From Patescibacteria group bacterium (lineage in GTDB: Bacteria; Patescibacteriota; Minisyncoccia; UBA6257; GWB1-50-10), in contig JAMCRC010000002.1 in assembly GCA_023380415.1 (NCBI GenBank), positions 1 through 21,425 of the forward strand: 21,425 bases of DNA, written 5' to 3'. The notes beneath the pieces are model-generated. The model was given only the letters and a program-made list of their open reading frames with translations, was not told the origin of the DNA and searched no databases. Numbering within the stretch: position 1 is the stretch's first letter; every line of letters starts with the position of its first letter. This document shows positions 13,712 through 20,089 of the stretch, piece after piece. Both the position numbers and the translations under genes were made by a program.

Positions 13712-14110
13712 ATGAAAGGATTCATCGTCAACATCGAAAAAGCGACCGAGGAGAACGGCAAATTCCGCCAGGTGCTCTATACCGCCCGGTATAGTCAGCT
13801 GGTCGTTATGTCCATTCCGCCCCAGGGTGAGATCGGGGAGGAGGTGCACGGACTGGACCAGTTCCTGCGCATCGAAAGCGGCGAAGGCAAGACGGTTCTG
13901 AACGGCGTCGAGACGCCCATCAGCGCCGGTTTCGCCATCGTCGTGCCGGCGGGAACGCGCCACAACTTCGTGAATACGAGCGCGACCGAAGACCTGAAAC
14001 TCTACACGGTCTACGCTCCGCCGAACCATAAGGACGGCACGGTCCACGAGACCAAGGCCGCGGCGGACGCGAACGAAGAGCATTTCGACGGGCAAACGAC
14101 CGAGCAATAA
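13712..14110 (+). CDS. Cupin-domain protein
   Basis: A 132-residue single-domain cupin, likely cytoplasmic and metal-binding. The two cupin motifs are visible: EIGEEVHGLDQFLRIESGEG (one His in place of the usual pair, plus Glu) and AGFAIVVPAGTRHNFVNTS (His). A short C-terminal tail (HKDGTVHETKAAADANEEHF) contains further His and Glu, as in small cupins annotated as mannose-6-phosphate-isomerase-like. The substrate cannot be deduced. A Shine-Dalgarno GGAGGT (13696-13701) lies 10 nt before ATG. It is a single-gene unit between its own promoter and the next gene. Confidence 0.9.
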   Translation: MKGFIVNIEKATEENGKFRQVLYTARYSQLVVMSIPPQGEIGEEVHGLDQFLRIESGEGKTVLNGVETPISAGFAIVVPAGTRHNFVNTSATEDLKLYTVYAPPNHKDGTVHETKAAADANEEHFDGQTTEQ

Positions 14111-14176
14111 CGGCCCATTGACGTTCCCGCCTCGCGGATGTAAATTGATGGCGGATATTTTCACATAGATAAAGGT

Positions 14177-14212
14177 CTCGGCTGACCGCTAAAGAAGCCG
14201 CGAAAAGCCGAG
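14177..14212. repeat. Inverted repeat in the cupin/ATPase gap
   Basis: CTCGGCT (14177-14183) and AGCCGAG (14206-14212) form a 7-bp stem with a 22-nt loop. On the minus strand it straddles the stop of a possible 48-residue frame and could be a weak terminator. The rest of this 267-nt gap holds that frame and a terminator. Confidence 0.4.
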
Positions 14213-14335
14213 GCGTTCTGTGGCCGCCATGCTCTCGGCCGGGACCTTAATGTTTTTTTGGGGCGCGCAGGCGAACGTTCTTTCAACCATTGGGATATAC
14301 TTGTGAAGGACTTCAACCACATCCTGCCGCCCCAT
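14189..14335 (-). CDS. Possible 48-residue small protein
   Basis: Short frame on the opposite strand in the gap before the metal ATPase. It begins MGRQDVVEVLHKYIP and ends ERLGFSRLL. Codon choice resembles nearby genes (many G/C third positions). A GGAG (from the 5' side of the adjacent hairpin, read on the minus strand) lies 5 nt before ATG. No -10 box was found on this strand and no family is recognised. It could be a real small gene, a remnant, or chance. Confidence 0.3.
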   Translation of the reverse strand: MGRQDVVEVLHKYIPMVERTFACAPQKNIKVPAESMAATERLGFSRLL

Positions 14336-14339
14336 TTTT

Positions 14340-14361
14340 CTCCGCTTCGGCGGAGCTTTTT
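14340..14361 (+). terminator. Terminator before the metal ATPase
   Basis: CTCCGC (14340-14345), TTCG tetraloop, GCGGAG (14350-14355), then CTTTTTG. The nearest upstream plus-strand gene is the cupin, which ends 230 nt earlier. Confidence 0.8.
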
Positions 14362-14362
14362 G

Positions 14363-14368
14363 TAGAAT
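14363..14368 (+). promoter_or_regulatory. -10 box of the metal ATPase gene (nearly leaderless)
   Basis: TAGAAT immediately after the terminator T-run, 9 nt before ATG 14378, so +1 is about 14375. The -35 position lies in the terminator stem and has no consensus. Confidence 0.5.
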
Positions 14369-14377
14369 AAGTATGAG

Positions 14378-16222
14378 ATGATGAAAAAGCTGGATAAGTA
14401 CCTTTTGGCCCTCCTGGTCATTGTCCTCGCCGTTCATTACGCCGGTTTTTTGTCGCCGGGTCCGGACGGCGATGTTCTTTTCGCCGTTTCTTTCATCGGG
14501 ACCGTTCCGGTGCTCATAAGCGCTTTTGTCGCCCTCAAGAACCGGAAGATATCGGTCGATCTTCTGGCGAGCATCGCGCTCGTGGCCTCGCTTCTGACCC
14601 AAGAATGGGCCTCGGCAGTTTTCATCAATTTAATGCTCACCTCAGCCCGCCTTTTCGGTTATTACACCTCGGACAAGGCCAGGGCCGCCATCAAGAGCTT
14701 ATTGAAGCTCCGTCCGGAAATCGTGAAGGTAAAGCGCGGAGGACGGATAGTGTCGATTCCTGAAAAGCAGGTCGCGATAGGGGACCTGGTCGTCGTCGAG
14801 TCCGGCGACCGGCTGGCGGTCGACGGCGAGGTGGTGGAGGGGGCGGCCAGCATCGACCAGTCGTCCCTGACGGGCGAGTCGATGCCGGTCGAAAAGATCG
14901 CCGGGGACGATGTCTTTTCTTCGACCCTGGCCGTTTCCGGTTCCCTCATCGTCAAAGCGACGCGGGTCGGCGCCGACACCACTCTCCAAAAGATAGTCGG
15001 CTTGGTGGAGAATGCTCAGGGAGAAAAGGCGACCATCCGGGGGACGGCCGACAAATTCGCCTCTTGGTACATTGGTCTTACGCTCATCGGTTCCATCGGG
15101 GTTTTCGTAGTTTTCCGTGACCTGAACCTGCTGCTTTCGCTCCTCCTCGTCGCTTGCGCCGACGATATCGCGGTCGCGATCCCCTTGGCCTTTTTAGCCG
15201 CCATCGGCTACGCCGCCCGGCGCGGCGTCATCATTAAGGGAGGCGCTTATCTGGAAGGATTGGCAAAAGCGCGGATATTCGTAATGGACAAGACCGGGAC
15301 GATAACGCGCGGCCAGCTGGCTGTCCGCGCGGCGGTGCCAGCGGACGGATTTTCTCGCAACGACCTGCTGGCGTTCGCGGGGGCGGCCGAAAGCGTTTCG
15401 GAACACCCCATCGCCAGGTCGATATTGAAATACGTGGAAGGGGCCAAGATAAAGTTCGCGGAGCCGGAAAAATTCGTCGAAGTTCCGGGCAAGGGCATCG
15501 CGATCGAGCTCCGGGGCAAACCGGTCCTGGCCGGCAAGGAGGAATTTCTTGCGGAAAAGAATGTCCCATTGAGCGAGGCGGAGGCGTCGGCCGTACACCG
15601 GGCCGAGGAGGCGGGCGACAGCGTTACTCTTATCGCGGCGGGCGGGCGGCTGGCGGGATTCATCGCCACGGCCGACGAGATCAGGCCGATGGCCAAAACA
15701 GCCATTGCGCACCTCAAGGCACTGGGTGTCCGTAAGGTGGCGATGCTGACCGGGGACAACGACCGGGTGGCGAGAACGGTCGCGGAGGCCGTGGGCGCAA
15801 CGGAGTACCGCGCCTCGCTCTTGCCGGAGGACAAGCTGGCGTACATCAAAGGCGATATCGGCCGGGAAGGCAAGCTCGTAATGGTCGGGGACGGCGTTAA
15901 CGACGCGGCCGCTTTGGCCCTTGCCGACGTTGGCGTTGCTATGGGCGCTATCGGTTCGGATGCGGCCATCGAAGCGGCCGATGTCGCTTTAATGCGCGAT
16001 GACTTGGAAGAACTTCCCCGGACGATAGCTCTGGGCCGCTACACCGAAGGCGTGGCGCGCCAGGACTTTTGGATCTGGGGCATCGTTAATGCGGTTGGTC
16101 TCGTTCTCGTGATCGGGCGTATCATCGGGCCGGAGGGCGCGGCGGCCTTCAATTTCGTGACTGACTTCTTCCCGCTTTTGAACTCGCTCCGGCTCTTCGA
16201 TCTTCATTTGAAGCTCAAGTAG
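14378..16222 (+). CDS. P1B-like heavy-metal-type P-type ATPase with atypical ion site
   Basis: A 614-residue membrane ATP-driven cation pump. All catalytic motifs are intact: LTGES (164-168), phosphorylated Asp304 in DKTGT, the P1B-specific SEHP (341-344), MLTGD (456-460) and VGDGVND (503-509). Paired membrane helices lie near 8-52, 60-96, 231-280 and 565-603. There is no N-terminal metal-binding HMA domain. The ion-site motif before the P domain, normally Cys/Ser-Pro-Cys/His, is CADD (260-263, in LLVACADDIAVAIPLA), so the invariant Pro and second Cys are lost. The last helix has FVTDFFPLLNSLRLFD. The substrate is unknown; two Asp hint at a harder or divalent cation. It is a single-gene unit ending in a strong terminator. 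Confidence 0.93.
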   Translation: MMKKLDKYLLALLVIVLAVHYAGFLSPGPDGDVLFAVSFIGTVPVLISAFVALKNRKISVDLLASIALVASLLTQEWASAVFINLMLTSARLFGYYTSDKARAAIKSLLKLRPEIVKVKRGGRIVSIPEKQVAIGDLVVVESGDRLAVDGEVVEGAASIDQSSLTGESMPVEKIAGDDVFSSTLAVSGSLIVKATRVGADTTLQKIVGLVENAQGEKATIRGTADKFASWYIGLTLIGSIGVFVVFRDLNLLLSLLLVACADDIAVAIPLAFLAAIGYAARRGVIIKGGAYLEGLAKARIFVMDKTGTITRGQLAVRAAVPADGFSRNDLLAFAGAAESVSEHPIARSILKYVEGAKIKFAEPEKFVEVPGKGIAIELRGKPVLAGKEEFLAEKNVPLSEAEASAVHRAEEAGDSVTLIAAGGRLAGFIATADEIRPMAKTAIAHLKALGVRKVAMLTGDNDRVARTVAEAVGATEYRASLLPEDKLAYIKGDIGREGKLVMVGDGVNDAAALALADVGVAMGAIGSDAAIEAADVALMRDDLEELPRTIALGRYTEGVARQDFWIWGIVNAVGLVLVIGRIIGPEGAAAFNFVTDFFPLLNSLRLFDLHLKLK

Positions 16223-16247
16223 GTTTGATGTATCATCCTTATCAAAG

Positions 16248-16271
16248 GCGGCGCGTGAGGCGCCGCTTTTT
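16248..16271 (+). terminator. Terminator of the metal ATPase gene
   Basis: GCGGCGC (16248-16254) pairs with GCGCCGC (16260-16266), GTGAG loop, followed by five T. It lies between convergent genes. Confidence 0.9.
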
Positions 16272-16312
16272 GTTTGTCTTGGGCCGCGTCGAACTGATTC
16301 GTCCGTGTGGCT

Positions 16313-17425
16313 TTATTGGTACTGGATGAAGACCGGTTGGGGAGAGAGTTTAAGGACCTCCGCCGGGGTCATGAGGTGGCTTCCCGGCTGGAGGACGTCG
16401 TTCTTATAAAAAAGCTTGAAGCCGGTGAATTGGACAGGTTCGGCGTCTATGACGCTCGTGTACGTTTTGATCTTCTGGGCCGGCGTGCCGAAGCCGTCCA
16501 TGTCCATCACGACTTGGACTTCGGACGTTGGCCGGATGTCCTGGGAGTTCGTCACCATCTCGTTCGTGAAATCGTGGACGATGATGAATTTGGGCGGCAG
16601 ATGGCCGTCTTTGATAATGCCGGAAAGGTATTGGATGGCCCAATTGATATCCTTGGCGTCCATCGTTCCGATCCGGGTGCCGGGCGTGCCACCGTCGCGC
16701 ATGGAGAATTCCGGGTCGAGCGCCAATTCCACGTTGGGCATTTTCAAAAATTGCTCGAGGGGCGGCACTTCTTTCTCGACGGTACTGAGACCGATCTGCA
16801 CATCAAGGATGACAAGGCCGTTCAGCGGCTTTATGAGGTCCAGGGCCTTTTGGATTTGGCTTGGGGGCATGCGGAGCCGGTACATGCCGTCGAACCCCGG
16901 TCCGCTTTGGGCGGCGACGGCGATGTAATCCAGGGCCGGGATTACGGGAGTCGAAGTGTCGGCTGTCTGCCAAGCCGCGGCCTGGTCTTTGAGCATTTGG
17001 ATCATTTGGTCCGGCGGGTATTCGCCGAGTACGCCCATTTGGGTCGAGTAGAAATTGCCGTAGTAGGCGACGACGCGGTTAAAAGGTAATACGGCCCCAC
17101 CTAAGGGGTAGGGATTGCCTTTGACCGGCCAGTGGCTTGGGGTCGACGTGGCGACGACCATGGTGGATGTGGTCGATGAAGAAATGCGGACTCGAATGTA
17201 TTCAAGCGGAACGTTCGCGATCTGTTCCAGTTTGGCGTTATAGGCGGCGGTGTCGAGGGGCGGATAAACGAATGGGCGCGAGCTGGAGGCGTCGCCTTGA
17301 CCGCCCTGAATTGTAAACCCCGGCTGGTAAAGGAAAAAAGCGGCGGTGGCGGCGACGAAAAACACCCCGGCAGCCGCCAAGGGCATCCAGCCCGATTTCT
17401 TCGGTTTTTCCTGGTCTGCGCTCAA
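16313..17425 (-). CDS. Membrane-anchored extracytoplasmic protein of unknown function
   Basis: A 370-residue protein. A Lys-rich cytoplasmic tail (1-13) and one transmembrane helix (about 15-33, PLAAAGVFFVAATAAFFLY) precede a large domain placed outside. A Ser/Thr/Pro-rich stretch (about 80-97) acts as a linker. The rest alternates strands and helices (VVAYYGNFYSTQMGVL, ALDYIAVAAQS, GLVILDVQIGLS, VELALDPEFSMRDG, PPKFIIVHDF), which suggests a (beta/alpha)-barrel of glycoside-hydrolase type, but I see no certain catalytic pair. The start is TTG (17425): TTGAAA-N17-TATGCT upstream gives a leader of a few nt, and ATG at residue 14 would cut into the positive anchor. It diverges from the secreted DUF5666-like gene. 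Confidence 0.8.
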   Translation of the reverse strand: MSADQEKPKKSGWMPLAAAGVFFVAATAAFFLYQPGFTIQGGQGDASSSRPFVYPPLDTAAYNAKLEQIANVPLEYIRVRISSSTTSTMVVATSTPSHWPVKGNPYPLGGAVLPFNRVVAYYGNFYSTQMGVLGEYPPDQMIQMLKDQAAAWQTADTSTPVIPALDYIAVAAQSGPGFDGMYRLRMPPSQIQKALDLIKPLNGLVILDVQIGLSTVEKEVPPLEQFLKMPNVELALDPEFSMRDGGTPGTRIGTMDAKDINWAIQYLSGIIKDGHLPPKFIIVHDFTNEMVTNSQDIRPTSEVQVVMDMDGFGTPAQKIKTYTSVIDAEPVQFTGFKLFYKNDVLQPGSHLMTPAEVLKLSPQPVFIQYQ

Positions 17426-17437
17426 AGGATTAGATAC

Positions 17438-17466
17438 AGCATAGCCGAGGGGCCGATCGATTTCAA
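17438..17466 (-). promoter_or_regulatory. Promoter of the membrane-anchored protein gene
   Basis: On the minus strand TTGAAA (17466-17461), 17-nt spacer, TATGCT (17443-17438). Predicted leader about 6 nt before TTG 17425. Confidence 0.55.
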
Positions 17467-17472
17467 TTTTTG

Positions 17473-17478
17473 TATAAT
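17473..17478 (+). promoter_or_regulatory. -10 box upstream of the secreted DUF5666-like gene
   Basis: TATAAT in the divergent region, back to back with the minus-strand promoter. It predicts +1 near 17485 and a 47-nt leader. A second candidate, TATCAT (17518-17523), would place +1 about 2 nt before ATG 17532. Confidence 0.5.
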
Positions 17479-17531
17479 TACTAAGAGGATCGGAGGGGCG
17501 TTACCAAAGGTCGGCAATATCATCTACACCA

Positions 17532-18095
17532 ATGCGGAAATTAAATATAATTTTAGCTTTCGTGGCCATGATCGGATTGGTCGGTTTTGTCGCGGCCCAG
17601 TACCGGGTCGCTTCGGCCGATGACCAAAACGGCAACGGTCTCGGCGCGCAGATCTCCAGTCAGGCCTCTGGTGAAGGCGAGAGCGCCTCTCCAGTGGCCG
17701 TCGTTGGCAGCAGCGAAGGGGAGAACGGCGGCAATGGTTCGACGGAATTCTCCATCAGCAATAGCGGCCAGGTTTCGCTTCACGGCGGCAAGCTCACGGC
17801 GGTCTCGGGCGGCAACGTCACGGTGAGCGTATTCGGCTTGAGCGTGAATGCGGCTATCGGCGCCTCGACCGTTATGACCGGTATGGGAACGAGCACCTTG
17901 AGCTCGTCGAACGTCGGCGATACTGTGGACCTTACGGGCACGATCGCTTCTACTACGGGTATTATCGCGGCCCAGACCTTCCGAGACGAGACCTATGCGA
18001 ACCAGAGCATACAGTCCATTCAGCAGCAGATCCAGCAGCTTATGGCGCTTCTGAAGCAGCTCGAAGCCCAGGGTAGCTCGAAAGGCGGCAACTAG
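17532..18095 (+). CDS. Secreted DUF5666-like protein with coiled-coil tail
   Basis: A 187-residue exported protein. A signal peptide (about 1-29, ending VASADD) and a Gly/Ser/Asn/Glu-rich low-complexity region (about 30-75) precede a small beta domain (SGQVSLHGGKLTAVSGGNVTV, split: SGQVSLHGGK then LTAVSGGNVTV; AAIGASTVMTG; NVGDTVDLTGTIASTTGII). This resembles the DUF5666 pattern of a metal- or ligand-free OB/beta fold. A Gln/Leu-rich coil (SIQQQIQQLMALLKQLEAQ) ends the protein and may drive oligomerisation. ATG has no Shine-Dalgarno. It is divergent from the membrane-anchored protein, so the two may be coregulated envelope factors. The family assignment is tentative. Confidence 0.75.
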   Translation: MRKLNIILAFVAMIGLVGFVAAQYRVASADDQNGNGLGAQISSQASGEGESASPVAVVGSSEGENGGNGSTEFSISNSGQVSLHGGKLTAVSGGNVTVSVFGLSVNAAIGASTVMTGMGTSTLSSSNVGDTVDLTGTIASTTGIIAAQTFRDETYANQSIQSIQQQIQQLMALLKQLEAQGSSKGGN

Positions 18096-18106
18096 CCGTC
18101 AAAAGG

Positions 18107-18135
18107 AACGGCGTGCTTCAAGGCGCGCCGTTTTC
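18107..18135 (+). terminator. Terminator after the DUF5666-like gene
   Basis: AACGGCGTGC (18107-18116) pairs with GCGCGCCGTT (18123-18132, one G-T pair), six-base loop, then TTCT following the stem T's. Confidence 0.8.
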
Positions 18136-18164
18136 TATTAACGTAGCGAGCGAGTGCCTTTATT

Positions 18165-18173
18165 TGATACAAT
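18165..18173 (+). promoter_or_regulatory. Extended -10 promoter of the methyltransferase gene (leaderless)
   Basis: TGA followed by TACAAT (18168-18173), then 6 nt to ATG 18180. The predicted +1 is the A of the start codon. No -35 and no Shine-Dalgarno. Confidence 0.6.
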
Positions 18174-18179
18174 AGGCCA

Positions 18180-18761
18180 ATGATCGTCATTAATTGGCTT
18201 CTGGCCGTACCATGGCTCGCATTCCTGATTTACTGGACCGTATCGGCGATCGGCGTGAAAAAAGATACCGTGTCCCGGAAGTGGTGGCAGCGGGCGTGGA
18301 CGAGGGTCGTTATACTCGTGCTCGCGGCCATTGTCTTGTCGCAGCGCCATATAAACATCGGAACCTCATTGGGCAAGATCGGTCTTTTTTCGCCAGCGTC
18401 ATCCGTCGCCTTGATGGCGGTCGGTGCCGCGCTTTGCTGGGCGGGTATCGCTCTCGCCATCTGGGCGCGCTACCACCTGGGCCGCAACTGGAGCAATCAT
18501 CCGGACATTAAAGAGGGTCACGAACTTGTCACTTCGGGGCCGTACCGCCTTCTCCGCCATCCCATCTATACCGGCATGCTCGCCGCCCTTTTGGGCACGG
18601 CGCTCATGGTCGGCTGGTTCTGGTTCATCGTATTCGCCGTGACGGCGTTCGCCTTCGTCCGTCGCATCCGCATAGAAGAGGGGTATATGCTCGGGCTTTT
18701 CCCCGATGCTTATCCCGCATACGTCGGACGCACCAAGGCCCTGGTCCCGTTCGTTTGGTAG
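18180..18761 (+). CDS. ICMT/PEMT-family membrane methyltransferase
   Basis: A 193-residue integral membrane protein of the isoprenylcysteine carboxyl methyltransferase / phospholipid methyltransferase superfamily, which uses S-adenosylmethionine at the membrane. Hydrophobic segments lie at about 3-24, 40-58, 75-96 and 135-160. The signature HELVTSGPYRLLRHPIYTG (about 117-135) and the C-terminal EEGYMLGLFPDAYPAYVGRT form the cofactor and substrate pocket. A prenyl-cysteine substrate is unlikely in bacteria; a lipid or small hydrophobic acceptor is more plausible but not shown. The gene ends 44 nt before the helicase gene, which has its own promoter. Confidence 0.88.
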   Translation: MIVINWLLAVPWLAFLIYWTVSAIGVKKDTVSRKWWQRAWTRVVILVLAAIVLSQRHINIGTSLGKIGLFSPASSVALMAVGAALCWAGIALAIWARYHLGRNWSNHPDIKEGHELVTSGPYRLLRHPIYTGMLAALLGTALMVGWFWFIVFAVTAFAFVRRIRIEEGYMLGLFPDAYPAYVGRTKALVPFVW

Positions 18762-18769
18762 GGCTGATA

Positions 18770-18799
18770 TTGGCTTTAAATCCGAGGATAGGGTTTAAT
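18770..18799 (+). promoter_or_regulatory. Promoter of the DEAD-box helicase gene (leaderless)
   Basis: TTGGCT (18770-18775), 18-nt spacer, TTTAAT (18794-18799), then 6 nt to ATG 18806; +1 coincides with the start codon. GAGG lies 1 nt before ATG, too close for a normal Shine-Dalgarno. Confidence 0.5.
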
Positions 18800-18805
18800 T
18801 GAGGC

Positions 18806-20089
18806 ATGAATTCTTTGGATGATTTTTCCGGATTGGGAATAGCGCCGAATATCCTGGCATCTCTGGATCGGCTCGGTTTCAAGACGCCGACCCCCATTCA
18901 GGCCAAATCCATCCCGCCCGCGATCGAAGGCAAGGACCTGATCGGCCTGGCCCAAACCGGGACCGGGAAGACCCTGGCCTTCGGCATCCCGCTCATCCAA
19001 ACAGCCCTTTCCGGAAAGAAAGGCCTGGTCGTTTTGCCGACAAGGGAATTGGCATTGCAAGTTGAAGAGGAAATAAAGAAGGTCGGAGGGGCTTTGGGCG
19101 TGCGGACGGCGCTTCTCATCGGCGGCGGCCCTATGGGCGGGCAGATCCGGGATCTGCGCCGCGGGCCGGCCGTGATCATCGGAACTCCGGGACGTATTTT
19201 GGACCATATCCGCCAGCGGACGGTGACCCTTCACGATACGAGAATACTCGTTCTCGATGAAGCCGACCGGATGCTCGATATGGGCTTCGCCCCGCAGCTC
19301 CGTCAGATAATCGCCGCGGTGCCGGAAGAGCGGCAGACGATGCTCTTCTCGGCCACGATGCCGGACGAAATAGTAAAAATGGCCAGCGCGTACATGCACT
19401 TGCCTTTAAGGATAGAAATGGCGCCTCCCGGGACGGCCGTTGAAAAGATATCCCAGGAACTGTTCTTCGTGGCGAAGCCGGACAAGCCGCGCCTCCTCGA
19501 AAAACTCCTTTACGACTACAAGGGTCCGGTGCTCGTATTTTCCAAAACCAAGTTCGGAGCGAAAAGAATAGCGGCGATGCTGCGCGCCTTGGGGCACACG
19601 GCAGCCGAGATCCATTCGAACCGGACGTTGAACCAGAGAAAAGAGGCCCTCGAAGGTTTCAAGAACGGGCGTTACCGGATACTCGTTGCGACCGATATCG
19701 CTGCCCGCGGCATCGACGTGAAGGGGATAGAGCTGGTTTTAAACTACGACCTGCCGTCCAACCCGGAGGATTATGTCCACCGCATCGGCCGGACCGCCCG
19801 CGCCGGCGCGTCCGGACGGGCCATTTCTTTCGCCATGCCGGACGAGCGCCGCGATGTCCGGGACATCGAACGTTTGATGAAGATCGCCTTGCCGCCGTCG
19901 CGCCTGCCGGAATTGCCGCCGTTGCGGTCCGTTCCCCGCGGCGTCCGCCGCGAACCGGATCGCCCGCACCGATTTGACCGCCATTCCCGTTCCGGATCCG
20001 GCCGCCCTCGGGGCCATTCATCTTCCGGCCATCGCCGCACGTTCAGCGTGAGCCGTCCCGGTTCGCGCCCTCCCAAGAGAAGGTTTTAA
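18806..20089 (+). CDS. DEAD-box ATP-dependent RNA helicase with basic tail
   Basis: Unwinds short RNA duplexes; bacterial members aid ribosome assembly, RNA decay and cold growth. The 427 residues contain an aromatic/Q motif (FSGLGIAPNIL to PTPIQ), AQTGTGKT (49-56), PTREL (78-82), TPGR (127-130), DEAD (151-154), SAT (182-184), VATDIAARGID (294-304) and HRIGRTAR (325-332). From about 363 a tail rich in Arg, Ser, Gly, Pro and His, like RGG-type tails of RhlE-class helicases, probably binds RNA non-specifically. Its stop overlaps that of the convergent GH1 gene (shared TTAA), with no terminator between them. I would not assign a specific rhlE or deaD symbol. Confidence 0.95.
   Translation: MNSLDDFSGLGIAPNILASLDRLGFKTPTPIQAKSIPPAIEGKDLIGLAQTGTGKTLAFGIPLIQTALSGKKGLVVLPTRELALQVEEEIKKVGGALGVRTALLIGGGPMGGQIRDLRRGPAVIIGTPGRILDHIRQRTVTLHDTRILVLDEADRMLDMGFAPQLRQIIAAVPEERQTMLFSATMPDEIVKMASAYMHLPLRIEMAPPGTAVEKISQELFFVAKPDKPRLLEKLLYDYKGPVLVFSKTKFGAKRIAAMLRALGHTAAEIHSNRTLNQRKEALEGFKNGRYRILVATDIAARGIDVKGIELVLNYDLPSNPEDYVHRIGRTARAGASGRAISFAMPDERRDVRDIERLMKIALPPSRLPELPPLRSVPRGVRREPDRPHRFDRHSRSGSGRPRGHSSSGHRRTFSVSRPGSRPPKRRF

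Noticed and set aside
14229..14306. Plus-strand frame of 25 residues (MLSAGTLMFFWG start) in the cupin/ATPase gap
   Set aside because: Too short, with no Shine-Dalgarno or -10 box before it.
16307..17089. A 260-codon plus-strand frame opposite the membrane-anchored protein
   Set aside because: Antisense shadow; the minus strand has a clear anchor, linker and globular pattern.
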